Source: Acanthosepion pharaonis (Eukaryota > Mollusca > Cephalopoda > Sepiida > Sepiidae). Taken from it: DNA of 64,000 nt. The notes under the pieces are model-generated. The model saw only the letters and a program-made list of their open reading frames with translations. It did not search any database and was not told where the DNA came from. A program made the position numbers and the translations under genes. Below, piece by piece: positions 56,003 through 64,000 of this stretch (position 1 is the stretch's first letter; each line of letters begins with the position of its first letter). The stretch covers positions 1,186,001-1,250,000 of the forward strand of contig CAHIKZ030005207.1 of the NCBI GenBank assembly GCA_903632075.3, read 5' to 3'.

Positions 56003-56800
56003 CCTTGTCCAGTTGAAGTAGATTTATCTGTAACCAAGGAAACGTGATTTTAGCTGTGTCTTTAAAACCCAGTAATTTTAAGTTACTCCAAAATTCGCTT
56101 GAGGATGAAATGGAACTAATGTCTTTAATTTAATCACAAAATTAAATTCGTGGCTTTTAGCTTCCATTTTTGAAACATGGTTAGAACTGTGTAGCGGAAA
56201 AAACATTTTAAATCAATTAATTTATAATATTAATGCTCTGTAAATTTACATTGAGCACTATTTAGCGTGTAAGTTAAACTTTAAAGACTAAATTCTGGCC
56301 AAAGATTGAAATTCATTCTGTATATATTTTTATGCTGATGGAAACTGTGGAAACTGACTGCAATCCACCAGTCTGCAACTGGCTTCATCGTAACTCTCGT
56401 ACGAGGAGCTTTGGAGTTACTAAGCCTTGCCCAAGGTCTCACCACAACCTAATGAAGGGAAGGAATCTGTTTACTCCTCCATTGGTGAGCTGTGATCTAA
56501 AGATCGGCCTCACTTTGCTGCATAAATTAACTTCACTTTTCAAGCATAAATAAAAACAGGAACGGGCTTTAAAGTAAATAAAATAACCTATCGTCATCCA
56601 TTACTTGAAAGTAAATAGAACTTTTCAAAGAACACGTTCATATCAGTGCCAAGTTCCATAATACATGATGAACGTTTCACCTTTCTCTGTTTTAATCGGA
56701 TCGTGTGCCTGTTGATGGGATATAGGATCTTAAATTTTTTTAAATGTTGTATATCGCATAAACCATGGTCCCTTATTGATTGTTAGAAAATGACCGGTTC
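56003..56800. other. Unassigned DNA
   Basis: The plus strand is open at 56332-56553 with no known family. Confidence 0.4.
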
Positions 56801-56804
56801 CCTG

Positions 56805-57140
56805 CTCTGTTGGATAGCTGCTCAGAATAAAAAATCGGAGAGCCGAGTTCGAATTCCAGTCGAATTCGTTATATTCACGCGCAAAAATATCCTTGGGAAA
56901 ACTATGAATACATCTCTTCTCCTCCAAGCTATAGGTTAAATAATAGAATTTATATCTGGGAAAAATTCCAAAAAAATGTTAATGCAATATTCGCTCGCGA
57001 AAGAACTTAATCTTATTAGCCAAAATGTGTTTCGGGTTTAAATAACCAAAAATGGTTAAGACATAAAAAAAAGAATTATTCTTACAATCCAAAATATGTT
57101 TCGGCTTTAAATAATCCGTCAAGCGTTGAGAAATCGTAAA
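56805..57140 (+). mobile_element. tRNA-derived SINE with doubled tail module
   Basis: 'TCGGAGAGCCGAGTTCGAAT' (B box) is identical to the 41 kb copy. The body 'CTTGGGAAAACTATGAATAC' and 'CTATAGGTTAAATAATAG' follows. Two tail modules occur in tandem: 'GTGTTTCGGGTTTAAATAAC' near 57027 and 'ATGTTTCGGCTTTAAATAAT' near 57096. Confidence 0.8.
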
Positions 57141-57660
57141 ACAATAGAACCGTCCTTGTACAGCTCCAGGAAATACCTGTCTCCTGATATGGTCTATCTT
57201 TACAAGAGCCAAATCAGAACAAAAATGAAACATTGCTGCGATTCTGGGCTGGAGTTGCTCCGTTCCCACTTTCCAACTTTGACAATCCAAAATGGTCTAC
57301 ATTGTTTTGTTGAAGAATTATGCTCCCCATTTTCTACAGACGAGGCACCAAAAGCCTATTTTAATCCATGCATTCGTAAGTTCCACCAGTTGAGGCCTTC
57401 ACAATTAAAGCCCTCCATGCCATGTACAATGGGTTGAATCGTGTACATTCCATTCGTATTTCATTAGAAAGGAGAAAGTTCCATTCAAACAGCTTCTTCC
57501 GAAGAAACACTCCAGACTCCAGACAGGATGCTTCTCCAATCGTTACAGTTGCAAATTCAAATATAGGCTCAACCGCTATCTTTCTTCATATCCTCGGCAT
57601 CTGCACTTCTTACCTATTCCTCTGACAATAACCTTTCATTAAATCTTTTTTGTACTGGGT
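57141..57660 (+). pseudogene. LINE ORF2 C-terminal relic (Jockey/CR1-like)
   Basis: 'SRKYLSPDMVYLYKSQIRTK' then 'MKHCCDSG' matches the block YLSP--LL-LYKAQIRP-MEYCCHIW that follows the reverse transcriptase. Later 'FHSNSFFRRNT' (family FHSNSFFPRTARLWN) and 'NIGSTAIFLHI' follow in shifted frames. It directly abuts the SINE tail upstream, and an A-rich stretch (57672-57680) may be its tail. The RT domain itself is missing. Confidence 0.75.
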
Positions 57661-57911
57661 GAACAATTATTTAAAAAAAATAGTTGTCCTACGACTTGTA
57701 CATAGAAAATACGCTGAATATTTATTTGCTACTTTTGTCTCAACTGAATCTTGAATGAAATGTTCAGTCATAGAAAAACTAAACATTAGAGATTATCACT
57801 TTTTAACCAATGAATTTAACAGTAAATATATTAACGAACGATTTTGAGAGATATGCTTCATTTCTGCGCTAAACGTTGACAATTTTACCTTTTATAAGTC
57901 TTTAAAAAACG

Positions 57912-58622
57912 TACTGTATTTGCCGGCCTATTTGGCGCATCCAGATTTTTGCATGGAAAAAAAAATGCACATCTCGGCCAAAAATAAAAATGTATAACCT
58001 TACATTTTACATTCTCACTAACCATGAAGAAACGCTTACAATAGCAGCACAAATTATACTGATGGTAGTTTATTTTTAATAGAAGTGAAGTAAGGTTTAA
58101 TTACTCGGACATTGTTTGGAAAATAAGAATTTTAGTACATTTCATGATGCATTTTTAGCTGTTTTCAGGGAGCAACATCTGCACATACAGTATATTCATA
58201 AAAGCTACAAAGAAATCTACTGGTATTAGTGAATACTGATACATATGGTAATAGGCAAAAACAGAAATATGGTACTTGTTGGTAAATGAAGTCCCACACC
58301 ATACTTGTAGGAAAAACAAATTTTAATACCTGTATATCAACAACACACACAGAGGAAGCAGAAATCTACCAGTCAACGCAAATATCTCTGTAAAATCTGT
58401 TATTTCTACAAAACAAGAATCAAAATATTAAATTCCATTTTAATCTCTTTTTTCAGGAATATTTTTATTGGTATCATATTTTTTCACTTCCAGGAGTGCT
58501 AGTTTCAGAGCTAAGCTCGATGCGTGCAATGAATGAACTCATGTCACTTTCATACATGCTACTGATAGATTTTTTGGTGCATTTTTTTTTAAACAGCAAC
58601 CAATAGACCGGAAAATACTGTA
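57912..58622. mobile_element. ~711-bp MITE with TACTGTATTTgCCGG ends
   Basis: Left 'TACTGTATTTGCCGGCC' and the complement of 'GACCGGAAAATACTGTA' are inverted repeats bounded by TA; 'TTGGCGCATCCAGATTTT' at the left pairs loosely with 'TTTTTTGGTGCATTTTT' at the right. Interior without coding capacity. By ends, a pogo/mariner-type non-autonomous element. Confidence 0.8.
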
Positions 58623-59121
58623 ATTGTTTGCTTGAAGAAATGTCTTTAGTCGTCTGCTTTACATATTTCAGGTTAGATTACATTTGGCGAATGAAGAACA
58701 AAGTGTAAAGATACAGGCAGTGTTTGAATTAAACACTTGAATTAGTATAAAAATTCAGCATGGCTAAAATTTTAGCCCAATTTTCGTATAATCGGAATTA
58801 AATGGCAGAAAATACAAGTTTATCTGTACTCTGAATTTAAAAATTGATTACGTCTATCAAAGAGAAAGTTACTTCCTGTTGTTTTTAGACAAATTTGCAT
58901 ATCGAATTTTAAGTTCATGTAAAATTTAAAAGTTAACAGACGAGATTATCAAGGGCTAAAAATTATTTCTCTGCCCTAAAGTGGAGATGACAATGTAATA
59001 TAAACATAATTAGGAACGCGATTGGATTTAACTGTTAAACAGCCTAAGTAGCTCAGGAGATGTAGGCACTGCTTATTTGTTGAGGATATGTTCTAACAAA
59101 CCTCAGTAAATGTTTGAAACC

Positions 59122-59124
<3 letters not shown>
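58623..59124. other. Unassigned AT-rich DNA
   Basis: No recognised signal. Confidence 0.5.
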
Positions 59125-59194
<70 letters not shown>

Positions 59195-59195
59195 G
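59125..59195. repeat. (TA)n microsatellite, longest in the window
   Basis: About 34 TA units with one T insertion near 59183. Confidence 0.95.
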
Positions 59196-59267
59196 TGCTA
59201 TATTTATGGGATAAAGTGTTCAATATCAGAGATAGTTTATGTAAATATATAAGTGGACATTGAAGTC

Positions 59268-59364
59268 AACACTCAGAGGCGACAGGCTGTTTCATGCTGG
59301 ACGCAATGGTCCGGCGGCCTGAATATTGCTTCCAACAGGAAACAGCCTGTCGCCTCTGAGTGTT
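59268..59364. repeat. Perfect 26-bp inverted repeat, 45-base spacer
   Basis: 'AACACTCAGAGGCGACAGGC' plus TGTTTC at 59268-59293 has its exact complement at 59339-59364. It sits at the point where the downstream SINE (59390-59780) would need its tRNA head. Confidence 0.97.
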
Positions 59365-59389
59365 CACTTAGATATGTATGTATGCATGT

Positions 59390-59780
59390 GTGTGATTTGT
59401 CAGGAAGAAGACTTCCTGATGTTATCGGTCTGGAGGTGAACGGTCCCAGCGTGCGGCACCTTTGGAAAGTGCCTGAAAACCATACCAAGGGTTGACCCAA
59501 GCCTTTTGAGCGAAATTGAGCAGACGGAGCATAGCGCGACCGTCGATAGCTGTGCTAGCACGAAGTCACAAGTCATCGTGATCGATGGTTTGTGTGTGCT
59601 GGCCTTGTTCAGATTGTTGATCTCCCAGAAAGTGCAACCGTGGTGTGCTCAGCATAGTTGCAGTATAAAGCACAGATGGGCTCAGTGGCTGTTAAAAAAA
59701 CAGATGTGCCTGAGCGAGCGTCTGCAATAGGGATTGGCTAGCCCCCTAGTAGATGGGTATCCTCGAATGCGAGTGGCCAG
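59390..59780 (+). mobile_element. SINE body without tRNA head (43.2 kb family)
   Basis: 'GACTTCCTGATGTTATCGG', 'AGCGTGCGGCACCTTTGG', 'GTGCCTGAAAACCATACC', 'AGTGGCTGTTAAAAAAACAG', 'TGTGCCTGAGCGAGCGTCTG' and 'TAGTAGATGGGTATCCTCGA' run parallel to the complement of 43210-43560. The head is replaced by the inverted repeat at 59268-59364. Relative to the 43 kb copy it has an extra block 'GAAATTGAGCAGACGGAGCA'. Confidence 0.85.
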
Positions 59781-59781
59781 C

Positions 59782-59785
<4 letters not shown>

Positions 59786-59814
<29 letters not shown>
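59786..59814. repeat. (TA)n microsatellite at SINE 3' end
   Basis: About 14 TA units directly after the SINE body, likely its tail. Confidence 0.95.
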
Positions 59815-59818
<4 letters not shown>

Positions 59819-59822
59819 GATA

Positions 59823-59981
59823 TACAGTGTAACCCAGATATAAGAGAGTTGTCGGGACCGGAGAAGAAGTCTCTTATATCCGGGTTTCTCTTATATCCGG
59901 GTTTGGTCTATTTTATATACATTAACACAGGCTCTAATTTGGGACCATAGAAAATCTCTCTTATATCCGGGTTACACTGTA
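59823..59981. mobile_element. 159-bp pogo-like MITE
   Basis: 'TACAGTGTAACCCAGATATA' then AGAGAG at the left; the right end is the complement 'CTCTCTTATATCC' + GGGTTACACTGTA. 'CTCTTATATCCGGGTTT' is repeated twice more inside. The CAGTGTAACC...ATCCGG style of end is typical of pogo/Tigger-like elements. Confidence 0.88.
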
Positions 59982-60689
59982 CGTTAAAATGAATTATAAC
60001 GTTGTTCCTTACAGCCAGATTCTATTCAAATTTCATGCGCGTAATAATCATCAAGCGTAAACATGGGCTGCCACCGAATATGCCCCCCTCCTCACTCCAC
60101 TACAACTCAATTTTCGAAATGTAGTATTCATATCAAATATAAATTTTATTGTAACCTACTTATGTACCATAATGGATAATATATATTATAGACAAATAAT
60201 TCAAGTAGAAAAATGGAAAAGAAATAAAACGTATCTATATATAAATTAGGGATATGTCATAATAGAAATAAATCAACAATGTTTTGCGGCAAATTTTTTA
60301 ACATCAACTTGAGATTTTTTCCTTGTTAAAAAGTTGAATAATTTTAACACCTTCAATATTATGTATAAAAATAATCGAATTTTTAGTTGTTTTTTTTTTT
60401 TTTTTGGGGGGTCAGTGATTAAGTCACTGAAAAAAAAAATTCGATTGCAAGGAATTTAGGAAAAAAAAAATCCGAAAATTTTTCATCCTTTAATGTTTGT
60501 GCTTGGTTTATTTTGTAGCGTATATAAATCTAGGTAGAAAAAAATAAAGGTTAATAAGATAATGAGGGTGAAAAAGCACTGACGGGGCCCCTACTCAGGC
60601 TTGGCACACCCCGGGTCGGAGGGATCTGGAGTTTCACGCACTGGCCCTATCTTTCCTAACACGCTGTTATTTATTATATTATATGATAT

Positions 60690-60690
<1 letters not shown>
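59982..60690. other. Unassigned AT-rich DNA with a loose hairpin at 60373-60446
   Basis: 'AATCGAATTTTT' and 'TCAGTGA' on the left pair with 'TCACTGA' and 'AAAAATTCGATT' on the right around a short loop; poly-T and poly-A runs form the rest. Confidence 0.5.

Positions 60691-60691
<1 letters not shown>

Positions 60692-60740
<49 letters not shown>
60692..60740. repeat. (TA)n microsatellite
   Basis: About 24 TA units. Confidence 0.95.
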
Positions 60741-60853
60741 CATTTGCATTGATAAATTTTCTCAGGACGAAACTCGTCGGCAAAGATAGGTTTTCCTTTT
60801 GTTTCTATTCATCTTGTCCTTTTACAGCTATACTCTATCTGAAATTTTTACAC

Positions 60854-60856
<3 letters not shown>

Positions 60857-60896
<40 letters not shown>
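60857..60896. repeat. (TA)n microsatellite adjoining a mariner end
   Basis: About 19 TA units ending at the mariner terminal repeat 'TAGGTTGGCAATAAAGTC'. TA is also the mariner target, so insertion into the array is possible. Confidence 0.95.
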
Positions 60897-60898
<2 letters not shown>

Positions 60899-61067
60899 TT
60901 GGCAATAAAGTCACTATAAAGTTACATACAATAACAAGACAAAGCAATTAATCTAAAAGTCCAGAAAATTGTAAAACTGTTTCTGGTTAATAACAATAAA
61001 ATGCTATGGTAAACAATAGTAAATTAATTATCGATACTGTTTGAACTGCAACCTACCTTCTTCTATG

Positions 61068-61111
<44 letters not shown>

Positions 61112-61700
61112 ATATATATAATGCGTGTGTGCATGGTCAGTCAAAACGTTCTACATACTCGTAAATTACAATAGATGTACTCGGGGAAGCACATACTGAA
61201 AGATACATTTAGAATTCTATGACTTTGGTTCGCTTTGATAAGTTCTTTCATTCGCAAACGTCGCAATCGACCTTTCAATGAGTATTATTCCCGCCAGAAA
61301 GGAAACTTCTTGGTTTCTTGTCCAAACCTGTGCTAGTTACCTCATTCGCCTCATCATCCTTCGAGTGCTCTTTACGTTGTGCAGTTCCAGAAGCTTTTGA
61401 GCAGCAACCCTTTCTGCTTCTTCATAGAGTTTGTGAACATTTTGGAAACCCATTTTGCAGAGAACTCGTAGCCGAGGGACTGTACTGAATTCGGTATTAC
61501 CGTGGCTCAGCTGAAGGATTTCACTGAGTTTGGCAACAGTGATTCTTTTGTCAGCTACCACGGGGGTATCAGCCTGCCTGGTTTTCTCTCAAAGACTGAC
61601 ATCAACTCAGGTGATTCATCTCCGTACCGTCCTTACATAAAACTTCAGCTTTACTATAAACATTCACGGACGTCCTGTGAATGTTAACAGAACTTTGTTC
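60896..61700 (-). mobile_element. Mariner-type transposon fragment
   Basis: The minus strand at 61561-61337 reads 'MVADKRITVAKLSEILQLSH' then G, matching the mariner helix-turn-helix block (ADRR-T---IAE-LGISHGS), followed by 'LRVLCKMGFQNVHKL' and 'RVAAQKLLEL' (LG-RKVCARWVPR-L, R--V---LLE). Upstream, to 61690, the minus strand is compatible with the N-terminal GR--VEDD-RPGRPS region ('ENQAG'). The catalytic part is missing. 'TAGGTTGGCAATAAAGTCAC' at 60895 resembles the TTAGGTTGGC-type mariner end, so it may be the 3' terminal repeat. Confidence 0.5.
61069..61126. repeat. (TA)n microsatellite inside the mariner fragment
   Basis: About 26 TA units, with TGTTA interrupting near 61108. Confidence 0.95.
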
Positions 61701-62395
61701 TTCCAAAATCAGAAATTCTATGAAATTTATTTAGTTTCAATGCATAGCCAGAGGGGCAGCCATTTTGACAAGATTATTATGACAAGGAAAAGGAGATCGT
61801 AACTTTACAATATTTGCCCCACCCCAGGGCTTCTAGACACTTTATGGTTTTATCTTAAAAAGTCGGTAGGAATTTTGACTAATACTTTCAAATTAAATTA
61901 GAGCAGTCATTAATTTTTGAACTGCGATCTTGTATGAGATTTTTTTCTCTGCGAATACGTACATACTTAGGATAGAAGTTTAATTTATAAATTCGGAACA
62001 ATAAGAGATTGACAACAATAAATAATAAAACAATTATAACGCTGATAGATGACTGAGTCAAGATTGGTTTTCGCCATGCCCCTTAGCAATCTCTGCGTAC
62101 GTTTCTTAATAACTTTCACTTCTTCATTTAAAAGGTTTCATATTGGCCTATCTGAATTGCCAACATCACTAGAGTTGCGCTTTGGGACCATTATTAAATA
62201 AAACTGATGAATTATTTATTTCTGAGTTCGACTGCTGGTAACTGAAATTGCGGAAAGCCTAACCGCAAATAAAAGGAACCCTTCTAGTATCTTTGCTATT
62301 CATGGCTAATTAATTATAGGATGACGATTGAATTTGGTGCTACAAAAATTTCATTTGTTAAAGATTTTGAAACTTATCCTAGCTTAATTTCTATT
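61701..62395. other. Unassigned AT-rich DNA
   Basis: No recognised signal. Confidence 0.5.
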
Positions 62396-63560
62396 TTTTT
62401 TTTTTTTTTATAATCATTTCACCTCAAGCAAGACAGTAAAGCCACTAAGACGCTAGGGGATTACTGAGTCTTACGGAAAAAAAACGAAAACCTATCCAAG
62501 AGAGAAGAATTAAAAAGGAATTAAGAAGATAACGATTGACATTGCATATAAATTTTTGAACATCAAAGTTGACTGGAAAACAAAAAGCCAGAAGAGAGTT
62601 CTAGAATTAAAAAGTGCAAGAGTAGAAATTGTTAGCATGGAACTTACGTGTAATCATTTTCATCTGTAAAAGGAAGAGGCCTTGTCGCCAATCTAATATT
62701 GCGCTTATATTCATAAAGTCGAGTTGCCATAAGGGAAAGTTCATCAGAACAATTATCATGAAAGTATTTATGGAAAAGGCGCAGGGAAACTACATTACGT
62801 CGGTGAGAAAGTGACTGAAGCCGATATGCCAGGTTAGGACTAATAACATTACAAATTCTTCTTTGGATTTTATCCAGTATCTAGAGATAGATAGCAGGTG
62901 TACTAGACTATATAAGGCAGCAATATTCAAAGCAAGGGCGAATGGTAGACTTATAAATATGTAAGATTTTGGCGAGTAAAATTGTCGAGCAGACTCAGTA
63001 ATTGATTCAATATAATCTTTCCAGTTCATGTTCGGAAAAACGTTAATCCGAGAAGGCATAATGAGTCGCTCTACTGGAGATTAGCATCAGCCATGCCGAT
63101 GGAAGGTAAAAACTGTTCTATCAGATGATTAAAAGAGAGCAGTCTCGTTTTGGGAGATTTAAAATCAACAATCCATTCCTTGCACCATTTAACAACAGAT
63201 TGTAGTTAATTTTTAAGATCAGCTATTAATTTGACCCTATCGAACCGATCAGACTTACCATTAAGACAGGAGTAAATAACTGCCATCGGCTTAGATACCG
63301 AGTTGAGAACTGATGACATCAGGAATGTCATTGATGAAAATGAAACGTAGTTTCAAGAACAGAGCCTCTGAGGAATACCTGCATTAATGCAAAAAGTTCT
63401 AGAAGAATGGATATTAAACAATAACATTCATTTTGCGATTTAATAAGACTGAATCCGTTTTAAAATTTTTCCAGAAATATTATAACCTTTCGATTTGTGA
63501 ATAAGACAAGTATACCAAAACCTTGTTAAATGTCTGTAATGAATAGCAACAGCAAACCAA
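62396..63560 (-). pseudogene. LINE ORF2 relic: RT palm to 3' end (Jockey/CR1-like)
   Basis: Minus-strand order from 63530: 'GYNISGKILKRIQS', 'INAGIPQR' (about 63390; family NAGVPQGSVLGP), 'FINDIPDVISSQLG' in the frame near 63338 (family FINDLPD-ISSQLGIYADD), a catalytic block reading ADG instead of ADD after a stop (about 63290), 'LNGKSDRFDRVKLIADLKN', 'LQSVVKWCKEWIVDFKSPKT', 'LLSFNHL', then 'NMNWKDYIESI' and a decayed YKS-IRPCLEYCC region (63000-62900) and 'LQSLSHRR' (about 62815). The 3' end is the complement of 'AGACAGTAAAGCCACTAAGA' with an A-tail at 62395-62410. One catalytic Asp is lost and there are several frameshifts, so it is inactive. Confidence 0.85.
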
Positions 63561-64000
63561 TGTTTGATAAAGTGTGCTCCGTAAGCACACACTGCATGAT
63601 AATCGGCCTCATGGCATAGACAGTTTGTATTATGATCAGTGCCAAATATAAGTGTTCATGTTTTTTTTTTTTTTTTTTTTTTTGGTTGCTGTTCACTCCA
63701 GCCTTCATGAGGTGCCTTTAGAGCCAGGTAACCATAAAAACATTTCGGACTGACCTTTTATTAAATCAGCTGGTATAGATTGTTCTGATTCCGTTGGCCC
63801 TGCCTTGCCCCTTTTCTTGTTAATGCTCGGTTATTGCTCCCCGCCCCGGTCTCTATTTAATCTAAGTCTGCACTAACCAGTCTAAGGAATAAAACATCAA
63901 ATTCACAAACAAACATTTAATCAACAAGGCTATTGTCCCGTACGTATTATTTATTGATGAAGGCAGAGTCTCTTCCAACTCGAATGAGTGACCAAACACT
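63561..64000. other. Unassigned DNA; poly-T at 63661-63683
   Basis: No recognised coding signal after the LINE relic's upstream limit. Confidence 0.5.

Overview
The window reads as repeat-dense, AT-rich nuclear DNA of a metazoan, with no intact host protein-coding gene that I can support. The mix of tRNA-derived and 5S-derived SINEs, RTE-type and Jockey/CR1-type LINE fragments, mariner/IS630-type transposase relics, very many (TA)n arrays and long minisatellites fits a lophotrochozoan, most likely a cephalopod mollusc. That placement is inference from repeat style, not from a host gene. The window could be intergenic or the inside of a long intron.

1-10 kb: a near-perfect 108-bp hairpin (308-415), two related copies of a ~2.2 kb GC-richer element (2450-4660 and 6709-8950, the second with ~110 bp terminal inverted repeats), and a SINE that joins a 5S rRNA-like head to a tRNA-like module (6290-6704).

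10-20 kb: a 31-copy 27-bp minisatellite, LINE 3' ends, a decayed member of a multicopy protein family (12893-13840), a full-length but dead mariner with an LTR-like insertion in its coding region (14440-16012), a LINE reverse-transcriptase relic, and a hAT-like element carrying a G-rich minisatellite.

20-34 kb: pyrimidine-rich and purine-rich minisatellites (19966-20475 and 26565-29140), an IS630/mariner transposase relic, SINEs with a conserved hairpin, MITEs sharing a 'CGTAATTccCCATGTATAA' end, and a mariner relic with an internal 25-bp expansion.

34-46 kb: a second 5S-tRNA SINE, 28-bp and 57-bp minisatellites, another transposase relic, a further MITE, and a 1.7 kb array that alternates a conserved core with (TA)n of varying length.

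46-64 kb: many 5'-truncated LINE copies on both strands, several MITEs with TA-type ends, an inverted SINE copy pair, long (TA)n arrays, a mariner N-terminal relic and a large LINE fragment (62400-63560).

No genes here work together as a pathway. The useful content is transposon history (nesting, target duplications, modular SINE heads) and recent local expansions and foldback duplications. All family names come from reading translations and motifs by eye; no database was searched.
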